Shown piece after piece: positions 7,471 to 12,554 of a stretch of 12,554 nucleotides of DNA. Numbering within the stretch: the first letter of the stretch is position 1; each line of letters starts with the position of its first letter. The DNA is from Clostridiaceae bacterium (lineage in GTDB: Bacteria; Bacillota_A; Clostridia; Clostridiales; Clostridiaceae): contig JAQSXU010000159.1 of the NCBI GenBank assembly GCA_029256485.1, positions 1-12,554 of the forward strand, in the 5' to 3' direction. The translations under genes and the position numbers were made by a program. The notes under the pieces were generated by a model. The model ran no database searches. It had not been told where the DNA came from and saw nothing but the letters and a program-made list of their open reading frames with translations.

Positions 7471-7526
7471 CCACACTTTTCCCACACTAAAAAATATAAA
7501 AATAAAAGGGTATATAATTTCCCACA
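7466..7526 (+). repeat. Direct repeats TTTCCCACA, candidate integrase arm-type sites
   Basis: TTTTCCCACACT occurs at 7466-7477 and again at 7477-7488, sharing one T. A shorter copy, TTTCCCACAT, is at 7518-7527 beside the integrase stop codon. Short G/C-containing direct repeats flanking the core are what arm-binding domains of tyrosine integrases recognise. This role is inferred from position and spacing. Confidence 0.5.
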
Positions 7527-7528
7527 TT

Positions 7529-8692
7529 TTAAATAAATAAATCATTCAACTTTTCAGCAGCAGATATTTTTTCTTTAGGCATAACATGAGTATAAATATT
7601 AGCTGTAATAGAAATATCTGAGTGCCCTAATAGTTTTGAAACTGTTTTTAGAGGTACTTCTCTTTCAAATAAATTAGTTGCATATGTATGTCTTAGAGCA
7701 TGAAACTTTTTATGAGGAATTGAAGCTTTGATTAATAAGTTTTTGTAGCTTTTAAATAAGTTTTTTACATTTATTGTGTTCCCAGATTCTGTTGTAAAGA
7801 CAAAATCACTTTTTACATATGATTCACCAACTTTTAATTTATCTTTTTTTTGTTGCAAGGCCTGCCCCTGCAATATTGATTTTAATGTTGATGGTATGGG
7901 AACTATTCTAACAGAACTTTTTGATTTTGGGGTTTGCAATATTGTTTTATGTTTAAATTTGCCATCCGATTCTATAATCTTAACTTTTTTAAGAGATCTT
8001 TCAACATGCAATTCCATATTTTCCATATCAATATTTTTCCACTTAAGTGCCAATAATTCACCTTGTCTTAGTCCTGTTCCTAAATCTAATAATATCAAAC
8101 ACTTTAACCTATTGCCCTCCAACACCTTTTTAAGTGCTGCTATTTCATCATTAGAAAATACCTCTACTTCCTTATCATGGACTTCATTATCCGAGGGAAT
8201 TACAATTTTATTACCTATACAAGGATTTTTTATTAAATAGCCTTCATCAACTGCATAATTAAAAAAATTTTTAAGAAGTTTGTTTAAATTACTTATTGAA
8301 TTAGCACTCTTTTCATTCTTGAATAATTCATTGTAAAATCTTTGAAGTTGAATTGATTTCAAATCTGATAATTTTAACCCATAGATAATGCTATCTTTTA
8401 TATAGTTTCTATAAATTCCCTCATATCTTTCGAATGAAGTTGGCTTAACTTTTAACCTCATTTTCTCAAATAGCCATAAATGCATTAGTTCTCCTAATAT
8501 AACCTTATTAAAATTCACATTTAATCCATTCTTTAAGCCATTAAGATATTCATCTCTTTTCCCTTCAGCATCCGCTTTTCCAGTACCATAGAATTCTTTT
8601 CTTATTAACTTGCCATCACTGTCCCTGCCAATGGTTGCAGTAACTCTATAATAACTTTTCCCGTTTTTAGTACAATTAATTTTAGTCGCCAT
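7529..8692 (-). CDS. int: Phage integrase, tyrosine recombinase
   Basis: 387 residues, normal for Tn916/lambda-type phage integrases. The N-terminal arm-binding domain (about 1-60) contains GKSYYRVTATIGRDSDGK. A SAM-like core-binding domain (about 65-155) includes LMHLWLFEKMRLKVKPTSFERYEG. The catalytic domain spans about 175-385. Catalytic residues visible are R209 (TGLRQGELLALKW), H331 and R334 (FHALRHTYATNL), H357 (LLGHSD) and nucleophile Y367 (ANIYTHV). I start at MATKINC because AAAGGAGTGAG lies about 7 nt upstream; the ATG 21 nt further upstream has no such site. It is 33 bp after immA on the same strand, probably in the repressor operon. Confidence 0.95.
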   Translation of the reverse strand: MATKINCTKNGKSYYRVTATIGRDSDGKLIRKEFYGTGKADAEGKRDEYLNGLKNGLNVNFNKVILGELMHLWLFEKMRLKVKPTSFERYEGIYRNYIKDSIIYGLKLSDLKSIQLQRFYNELFKNEKSANSISNLNKLLKNFFNYAVDEGYLIKNPCIGNKIVIPSDNEVHDKEVEVFSNDEIAALKKVLEGNRLKCLILLDLGTGLRQGELLALKWKNIDMENMELHVERSLKKVKIIESDGKFKHKTILQTPKSKSSVRIVPIPSTLKSILQGQALQQKKDKLKVGESYVKSDFVFTTESGNTINVKNLFKSYKNLLIKASIPHKKFHALRHTYATNLFEREVPLKTVSKLLGHSDISITANIYTHVMPKEKISAAEKLNDLFI

Positions 8693-8725
8693 AAATCTCA
8701 CTCCTTTAACCATAGTTATAGTTTT

Positions 8726-9169
8726 TTATACGTTAACTAGTTGATTTAAAACTTCTTCTGGAAGCTCTAAACAACTAGCAATTTGTTTTAATGTTAAATC
8801 TTTGTATTGTTCTGAAACTAAATTTATTTTTAATAATTTAAGCGCAAAATAATTGGCTTGTTTTTCAAATTTACCTTTATTAATTAGATCCTTGTTAAAG
8901 GCTGCTGAATAAACCTCAGTATGCAATAGTGCATGTGCAAGCTCATGAGCTAATATAAATCTTTCATAGCATATATTTAAATCATTCCTAATAAAAACAG
9001 TTTCATTCTCTATGTAATCCCTATTATAAAATGCTTCGTTTCCATGCAATAAAATATTATTTGAATCCAAACTAACTATTTTAATTTTAAGATAGTCATA
9101 TAACTCATGGATGTTATAAGTATCATATATATCACTAATACCCATTAAAATATTATCAATCCACTCCAT
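8726..9169 (-). CDS. immA: ImmA/IrrE-family zinc metallopeptidase
   Basis: 147 residues. The zinc motif H75-E-L-A-H79 sits in RFILAHELAHALLH, and E102 in KFEKQANYFALKLL is the usual third-ligand region. ImmA of ICEBs1 and phi105 cleaves the neighbouring ImmR/CI repressor when the host SOS or quorum pathway activates it. The same job is inferred here from its place between repressor and integrase. A GGGGGAGA ribosome site is about 6 nt before the ATG. The C-terminal part (LTLKQIASCLELPEEVLNQLV) looks like a small helical domain. Confidence 0.9.
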   Translation of the reverse strand: MEWIDNILMGISDIYDTYNIHELYDYLKIKIVSLDSNNILLHGNEAFYNRDYIENETVFIRNDLNICYERFILAHELAHALLHTEVYSAAFNKDLINKGKFEKQANYFALKLLKINLVSEQYKDLTLKQIASCLELPEEVLNQLVNV

Positions 9170-9198
9170 AAAATCTCCCCCAAAAAAAGCGAATAAAT

Positions 9199-9657
9199 TT
9201 ACCTTTTGTATTTATATCCTAGTAGCTTAAGTTGATTTAATAACTCATTCGCAAAATCCATTATCTCTTCATCAGTCATTTTGTTAGTATCGAATCCGCC
9301 AAAACCCATAATAGCTTTTTGATTTAAAATAAATTTCATAGCAGCTTCAGGAGTTCTAAATTCAATTTCATCTGAAAATGATGATTCTCCATATCTAGTA
9401 CGCTCCTCATTGCAATATTCTTCATAAATCTTCTCTTGTGAAGGTTCATTTCGGTCAATAAAAAAATCACTAACCGGGACATTAAGTGCATCGGCAATTT
9501 TTTGTAATGAATTGATACTTGGATTTTTCTTTTTGCCACTTAATATTTCAGATAATGTTGATTGCCCTATACCAGCTTCTTTAGCTAGTTTATATTTGGT
9601 CCATCCTTTTTTATTCATATAAAATTTTATATTTTCTATAGTATCTTGATCAAACAT
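9199..9657 (-). CDS. CI/ImmR-like HTH transcriptional repressor
   Basis: 152 residues. An XRE-type HTH domain occupies about residues 7-66 (KYKLAKEAGIGQSTLSEILSGKKKNPSINSLQKIADAL). The C-terminal half is helical, without the Ser/Lys self-cleavage domain of LexA-type CI proteins, which fits control by the separate ImmA protease. Its own promoter is overlapped by TATTTCGC boxes, so autoregulation is likely. The ribosome site is GGAGG, 8 nt before the ATG. The HTH resembles that of the divergent 65-aa protein, suggesting a CI/Cro-like pair. Confidence 0.9.
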   Translation of the reverse strand: MFDQDTIENIKFYMNKKGWTKYKLAKEAGIGQSTLSEILSGKKKNPSINSLQKIADALNVPVSDFFIDRNEPSQEKIYEEYCNEERTRYGESSFSDEIEFRTPEAAMKFILNQKAIMGFGGFDTNKMTDEEIMDFANELLNQLKLLGYKYKR

Positions 9658-9693
9658 CTAAATAGCCTCCATTTAATACTTTTTATTAATTAT

Positions 9694-9804
9694 TATTTCG
9701 CTATAACATAATAATATACATAGTATTTCGCAATGTCAACATATTTCGCGAAAAAATAAGTGTAGTTGGATTATCTTCTCTAAATGGGACTTTTTAGCGA
9801 AATA
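9694..9804. promoter_or_regulatory. Operator set A: four TATTTCGC boxes
   Basis: TATTTCGC occurs at 9694-9701, 9724-9731 and 9742-9749, and inverted (GCGAAATA) at 9797-9804. The second lies in the spacer of the leftward promoter, the first just downstream of its start, the third just beyond its -35, and the inverted one just upstream of the rightward -35. The third copy lies in a perfect palindrome, TTTCGCGAAA. The layout fits repressor control of both promoters; which protein binds is inferred. Confidence 0.65.
9711..9739 (-). promoter_or_regulatory. Repressor promoter (leftward)
   Basis: On the - strand, TTGACA (9739-9734) and TATTAT (9716-9711) are separated by 17 bp. The -35 is perfect and the -10 is 5 of 6. 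Transcription should begin near 9704, about 47 nt before the repressor ATG. Confidence 0.75.
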
Positions 9805-9810
9805 TGACAT

Positions 9811-9839
9811 TTGATAATAATTCGTTAACACGATATTAT
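9811..9839 (+). promoter_or_regulatory. Early rightward promoter
   Basis: TTGATA (9811-9816) and TATTAT (9834-9839), each 5 of 6, are separated by 17 bp. The predicted start is near 9846, about 43 nt before the Cro-like ATG. The spacer contains a TCGT-N4-ACGA palindrome. Confidence 0.65.
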
Positions 9840-9874
9840 GAAAACACGAAGTATAAATCGTAAATACGAAGTAT
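9822..9874. promoter_or_regulatory. Operator set B: TCGT-N4-ACGA palindromes
   Basis: TCGT-TAAC-ACGA (9822-9833) lies in the promoter spacer and TCGT-AAAT-ACGA (9858-9869) lies at about +13. ACGAAGTAT is also directly repeated at 9846-9854 and 9866-9874, 20 bp apart. The motif differs from the TATTTCGC boxes, so a second DNA-binding protein, probably the Cro-like one, may act here. Confidence 0.55.
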
Positions 9875-9888
9875 GAAGGGTGAGATAA

Positions 9889-10086
9889 ATGAGTATTGGA
9901 AATAACATTAAACGCATATTAGAAGGGCAATCAATGTCAGTCTACAAATTGGCTAAAGAAGGACAAGTTTCTAACTCCTATTTAAGCGAAATTATAAATA
10001 ATGAAAAAACAAATCCTTCTATAGATATTCTTTTAAGAATATCAAAAGTTCTAAAGGTCCCTCTTGACGAATTAATTAAGGAGTAA
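9889..10086 (+). CDS. Cro-like small HTH protein (XRE family)
   Basis: 65 residues, nearly all one XRE HTH domain (VYKLAKEGQVSNSYLSEIIN, then a PSIDILLRISKVLKVPLDELI third-to-fifth helix region). It has no other domain, as expected for a Cro-type repressor that opposes the CI-like protein. It is the first gene of the rightward early operon. The ribosome site is AAGGGTGAG about 5 nt before the ATG. Target sites are probably the TCGT-N4-ACGA palindromes around its own promoter. Confidence 0.85.
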   Translation: MSIGNNIKRILEGQSMSVYKLAKEGQVSNSYLSEIINNEKTNPSIDILLRISKVLKVPLDELIKE

Positions 10087-10103
10087 TTAAAGGAGGAATA
10101 ATT

Positions 10104-10352
10104 ATGGAAATCACTCCTGAACAACTTAAAGAAACAATTAAACAGGCTATAGAGGAAACCAAACCTAAGGCTACTCTGACAATTGATGAATGCACTGATT
10201 TTAGCGGTATTGGGCGCAATAAGCTTTTGGAATTAGTACACAAAGAGAAGTCTGATTTTCCATGTTTTAAGGTTGGTACTAAATTTTTAATAAACAGAGA
10301 AATGTTTATTAGTTGGCTAGATAAAATAACAATAGAAAAGAGGGTGATTTAA
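10104..10352 (+). CDS. Excisionase-like DNA-binding protein
   Basis: 82 residues. The core (about 26-76) has the winged-helix layout of Tn916-Xis-like proteins: LTIDECTDFSGIGRNKLLELV (helix-turn-helix), then FPCFKVGTKFLINREMFISWLDK (wing and final helix). Such proteins bend att DNA and direct the integrase to excise. Its place one gene after the Cro-like protein matches xis in ICEBs1-type elements. An alternative is a phage transcription activator of the same fold. The ribosome site is AAAGGAGGA, 7-8 nt from the ATG. Confidence 0.75.
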   Translation: MEITPEQLKETIKQAIEETKPKATLTIDECTDFSGIGRNKLLELVHKEKSDFPCFKVGTKFLINREMFISWLDKITIEKRVI

Positions 10353-10640
10353 TTGAAGAACGCACTGTCAAAGCTACTTTTACCATTAATAAATAGGATG
10401 GAGAGGGAAAACAAAGCTTTTGAGAAACTGATTAACTCTGAGGATATTGAAATTGTTACCCCAAGTGAAATCCATAAGATTATGGTCACTAGAGAACCAA
10501 AAGGAAAATTTATTGCATTTGAAATAAGTGGATATACTGCAGTTGACAATTCAACATATGATGCCTGGACAGAACATTTTACTGACTTAGACAAGTGCAT
10601 GACATGGTTCAAAAATAAAGAAGTGGAGGGAGAGCAATGA
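10353..10640 (+). CDS. Hypothetical phage early protein (TTG start)
   Basis: 95 residues, no family recognised. It begins at TTG directly after the upstream stop codon, with GAGGGTGA about 8 nt before, so translation is probably coupled. The N-terminus is basic and helical (MKNALSKLLLPLINRMEREN), and the middle resembles a small beta-rich fold (GKFIAFEISGYTAVDN). The TGA overlaps the next ATG (ATGA), which supports it as a real operon member. Confidence 0.65.
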   Translation: MKNALSKLLLPLINRMERENKAFEKLINSEDIEIVTPSEIHKIMVTREPKGKFIAFEISGYTAVDNSTYDAWTEHFTDLDKCMTWFKNKEVEGEQ

Positions 10641-10810
10641 CATGTAAAGAGCTTCTAGCAAATAAAAAGACTAGATACTTATTTACACAAAATGGTTTTG
10701 ATTTTTATGAATGCGGTTATAGGTTTTTCAAAATAGATAATTCTAATCCTAGCAAAGTCATTCCAGTAGATATAGAAAGTAATAATCTACTAATTGAATA
10801 TTACAGTTAG
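10637..10810 (+). CDS. Small hypothetical phage protein, 57 aa
   Basis: 57 residues, MTCKELLANKKTRYLFTQNG to ...NNLLIEYYS, no family recognised. GTGGAGGGAGAG precedes the ATG and the start overlaps the previous stop as ATGA. It is rich in aromatics (FDFYECGYRFFK). The tight packing and strong ribosome site make it a credible gene despite its size. Confidence 0.6.
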   Translation: MTCKELLANKKTRYLFTQNGFDFYECGYRFFKIDNSNPSKVIPVDIESNNLLIEYYS

Positions 10811-10821
10811 GTGGTGAGAAA

Positions 10822-11010
10822 ATGAATAACTTAGATAAAAGAATTGAGCAAAAGAGAGAAGCACTGAATACAGCAATTAAGAACTTAGGAGTTTTGGACA
10901 AGCATACCATAATTCTTTCACAGCAGCTAGATAAACTAATAGTTAATAGAATGAGACACTCATTTTATGTTGAAGGGAGGCAAACAAATTGGGTAAAAAG
11001 TACGATATAG
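10822..11010 (+). CDS. Spo0E-like aspartyl-phosphate phosphatase
   Basis: 62 residues. A two-helix hairpin with the family signature S33-Q-Q-L-D37-K-L-I40 follows the first helix (IEQKREALNTAIKNL). Spo0E proteins remove phosphate from Spo0A~P and so delay sporulation; here the gene is in a phage early operon. The last 20 residues differ from the family's usual end and are encoded over the next gene's start. The ribosome site is AGGTGGTGAG, about 3-5 nt from the ATG. Family assignment is from the motif and size; activity on the host Spo0A is inferred. Confidence 0.78.
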   Translation: MNNLDKRIEQKREALNTAIKNLGVLDKHTIILSQQLDKLIVNRMRHSFYVEGRQTNWVKSTI

Positions 11011-11111
11011 CAGCATGTTTAACCATAGAAGCAGCAGAACTATTATACAAACATAACATTGCATCTGTAGTTACTGATGGAAAGAATGTACAAATTGAAA
11101 AAGAACAATAA
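10989..11111 (+). CDS. Small hypothetical phage protein, 40 aa (TTG start)
   Basis: 40 residues, starting (M)GKKYDIAACLTIEAAELLYK and ending ...VQIEKEQ. The TTG start is 8 nt after AGGGAGG and overlaps the end of the Spo0E-like gene by 22 nt in another frame. It looks like one helix followed by a short beta strand; no family recognised. The strong ribosome site and full reading to a stop support it. Confidence 0.5.
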   Translation: MGKKYDIAACLTIEAAELLYKHNIASVVTDGKNVQIEKEQ

Positions 11112-11112
11112 T

Positions 11113-11135
11113 AAAAAAAGAGCTGCCAAAGCAGC
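11113..11135 (-). terminator. Possible - strand intrinsic terminator
   Basis: GCTGC-CAAA-GCAGC (11122-11135) is flanked by AAAAAAAG on its left, so on the - strand a 5-bp hairpin is followed by TCTTTTTTTATT. It would stop antisense transcription entering the operon. On the + strand no T-tract follows. Confidence 0.4.
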
Positions 11136-11198
11136 CAAAATTAAAATTCGTTAATCTCATTCTATTACAGGATGAAGAATAAATCAATGGAGGTAGTT

Positions 11199-11522
11199 AT
11201 GAAAGAAGCAATAGCTGGATATATAACCAGCATGATAAATAGCAACATGGCTGAATTAGCTAGAGCAAAAAATCCAATTTCATGCAGAACACAAAGAGTT
11301 TGTGACCTGGAGGTATTTATTAATGACTTAAAAGATTTACTTGATTTTGTGGAGGATATTTCAGAGGAAGGTGGACCTATAAATGTAACCATTAATAAAA
11401 GTACTGATTATCAACAAGCTTGTAATTCTTATAGGGAGATGCTTAAAACAACATTACAGTTTTTACCACAAGGGTTAAGAGACCTGGTTAATAATCTAAT
11501 TATGGAAAGAGAGGAAATATAA
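11199..11522 (+). CDS. Hypothetical phage early protein
   Basis: 107 residues, mostly predicted helix (MKEAIAGYITSMINSNMAEL; DLEVFINDLKDLLDFVEDI), no family recognised. The start at 11199 has GGAGG 5 nt upstream. An in-frame ATG at 11172 has no spaced ribosome site, so I prefer the shorter form. Its stop directly abuts the next ATG (TAAATG), which suggests coupling. Position before the annealing protein hints at a DNA-recombination or replication accessory role, but nothing in the sequence proves it. Confidence 0.65.
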   Translation: MKEAIAGYITSMINSNMAELARAKNPISCRTQRVCDLEVFINDLKDLLDFVEDISEEGGPINVTINKSTDYQQACNSYREMLKTTLQFLPQGLRDLVNNLIMEREEI

Positions 11523-11777
11523 ATGAAATCATTAAAAATAAAATCTGACAATTGTATTTTAGTAAAAAACACTTATGGAGTTGAAATTAATAAGAAAGAT
11601 ATAAGAGATTTAGTGTTGGAAAATTTGCCCTCAGAATTAAAAAATTATGAAAAATACCCATCCAAAATATCTATAAACATAGAATTCTTAGGTGATGATG
11701 AATTAACCGTTGAGACTGAAGGATATAAAGTTGAGAATGAAGGAACTGAACCTGCTGAAACCAAGGAAGGTGAGTAA
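11523..11777 (+). CDS. Hypothetical acidic phage protein
   Basis: 84 residues, no family recognised. The first 65 residues look alpha/beta. The tail is glutamate-rich and probably disordered (EGTEPAETKEGE). Acidic tails occur on many single-strand DNA-associated proteins, but that is only a hint. The ribosome site GAGAGGA lies inside the previous gene's end. The ERF gene follows after 3 bp. Confidence 0.65.
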   Translation: MKSLKIKSDNCILVKNTYGVEINKKDIRDLVLENLPSELKNYEKYPSKISINIEFLGDDELTVETEGYKVENEGTEPAETKEGE

Positions 11778-11780
11778 CGA

Positions 11781-12389
11781 ATGAATGTTTTTCAAAAATT
11801 GCAGAAATGCAGAGTTGAGCTTCAGAGCGAAAAACTCAAAAAAACTGGAAAGAATAAATATTCAAATTATGATTATTTTGAACTTGGAGACTTTCTTCCA
11901 AAAGCAAACGAAATAATGGACAAGCATGGACTTGCATCAATATTTAGATTTACACCTGAGGAAGCAACATTAACAATAATTAATTCTGAAAAGATAGATG
12001 AAAAGATATTTTTTACAACTCCAGTTACCATTGCACAGCTGAAAGGATGCTATGCAATACAAAATATTGGAGCAACTCAAACATATGCAAGAAGGTATTT
12101 GTATGTCATGGCTTTTGAAATATCTGAACCTGATGTATTAGATGATGTTGAACCTGATGAAAAAGCAATTTATGAATCAAAGCCAATAGATGCCATTAGA
12201 GTAGGAACAATAAAAGAAATGATAAAGAAAACAAATTCAAATGAAAAGGCATTTTTACAGTTCTTCAAAGTAAAAAAAGTTGAGGATATAACAAATGCTT
12301 TATTTACAAAAGTAATGGATGCTTTGGAGAAAAAGCAAAAAGAGAATGAAGAAAAAGAAAAAGCCCAAAAAGTAGATTTGGGAATATAG
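11781..12389 (+). CDS. ERF-family single-strand DNA annealing protein
   Basis: 202 residues, usual for ERF. The family core is visible as NYDYFELGDFLPKANEIMDK (about 29-48) and IGATQTYARRYLYVMAFEIS (96-115), the conserved GA-x-TYARRY region. ERF proteins bind single-stranded DNA and anneal complementary strands in phage recombination and genome circularisation. A helical C-terminal segment (about 135-186, IRVGTIKEMIKK...ITNALFTKVMDALEKK) resembles the variable C-terminal extension seen in these proteins, and the end is highly charged. The ribosome site GGAAGGTGAG is about 6 nt before the ATG. The DUF1351 gene follows, a common pairing. Confidence 0.9.
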   Translation: MNVFQKLQKCRVELQSEKLKKTGKNKYSNYDYFELGDFLPKANEIMDKHGLASIFRFTPEEATLTIINSEKIDEKIFFTTPVTIAQLKGCYAIQNIGATQTYARRYLYVMAFEISEPDVLDDVEPDEKAIYESKPIDAIRVGTIKEMIKKTNSNEKAFLQFFKVKKVEDITNALFTKVMDALEKKQKENEEKEKAQKVDLGI

Positions 12390-12400
12390 GAGGATTTTAA

Positions 12401-12554
12401 ATGTTAGATTTTGAGATACAAAGAGAGGTTTTACCTGTAATAGCAATTAACTTTCAGGAATTAAAGAAAGCACTTTCAGAAACAATGCAGCAGTACAACG
12501 GAATTATTGTTACTGAGGAAAGTTTATCAGCTTGTAAGGCGGAACAAAAGTCAT
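12401..12554 (+). CDS. DUF1351 family phage protein (3' part outside window)
   Basis: 51 residues are visible and the frame is open at the right edge. LPVIAINFQELKKALSETMQ followed by YNGIIVTEESLSACKAEQ is the typical N-terminal pattern of DUF1351 proteins, which sit next to ERF/RecT annealing proteins in Firmicute phages. The molecular role is unknown. The ribosome site is AGGAGG, about 8 nt before the ATG. Confidence 0.75.
   Translation, partial: MLDFEIQREVLPVIAINFQELKKALSETMQQYNGIIVTEESLSACKAEQKS

Larger units (their letters stand above)
7353..12554. mobile_element. Left end of a prophage integrated at tRNA-Glu
   Basis: The element starts in or just after the tRNA 3' half. It carries integrase, ImmA-type protease and CI-like repressor leftward, then a Cro-like protein, an excisionase-like protein, small early genes, an ERF annealing protein and DUF1351 rightward. 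The right end lies outside the window. ERF and DUF1351 favour a temperate siphophage over a conjugative element, although the control block is laid out like that of ICEBs1. Confidence 0.88.

Noticed and set aside
8693..8713. Upstream in-frame start for the integrase
   Set aside because: Those codons contain the ribosome site AAAGGAGTGAG that serves the ATG ending at 8692.
11165..11392. - strand 75-codon open frame
   Set aside because: It is a shadow of the 107-aa + strand gene, with no ribosome site and no operon context.

Overview
This is low-GC, clostridium-like DNA. Codons are A/T-ending, Shine-Dalgarno sites are strong (GGAGG-type), and the genes include an anaerobic pyruvate formate-lyase with its activase and a Spo0E-family phosphatase. 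I read it as Clostridium sensu lato; the species cannot be told from the window. It has two parts: a host chromosomal stretch (about 1-7414) and the left end of a prophage inserted at a tRNA-Glu gene (about 7353 to the right edge, which it runs past).

Host part. The left edge holds the probable 3' tail of an unidentified + strand gene, then a hairpin-rich non-coding stretch. A membrane-anchored DUF4230 protein on the - strand is divergent from a membrane-anchored NodB-type polysaccharide deacetylase. Next come pflB and pflA, preceded by a clean sigma-A promoter with a perfect 17-bp palindrome just downstream of its -10. A 13-bp hairpin lies between the two genes and an intrinsic terminator follows pflA. 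A Cof-type HAD phosphatase and a membrane-anchored alpha/beta hydrolase follow. A second strong promoter then drives tRNA-Glu(CUC), which ends at a strong terminator.

The tRNA gene is abnormal. A 51-nt segment covering most of the D arm, the anticodon arm and the T arm is present twice in tandem. The locus is 126 nt long, and deleting one copy restores a normal 75-nt tRNA. This is also the prophage attachment side, so the duplication may record integration or excision.

Prophage part. Reading leftward on the - strand are a CI-like HTH repressor, an ImmA/IrrE metallopeptidase and a tyrosine integrase. Reading rightward are a small Cro-like HTH protein, an excisionase-like protein, several small uncharacterised proteins (two of them under 60 aa), a Spo0E-like phosphatase, an ERF-type single-strand annealing protein and the start of a DUF1351 protein. 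The order int-immA-repressor | small HTH-xis matches the ICEBs1/phi105 control layout, while ERF and DUF1351 point to a phage early region. The divergent control region has two facing promoters and two operator families: TATTTCGC boxes around the repressor promoter, and TCGT-N4-ACGA palindromes around the rightward promoter.

The strongest leads are the duplicated tRNA/att locus, the two-motif lysogeny switch, and the phage-borne Spo0E-like gene, which could link the prophage to host sporulation.
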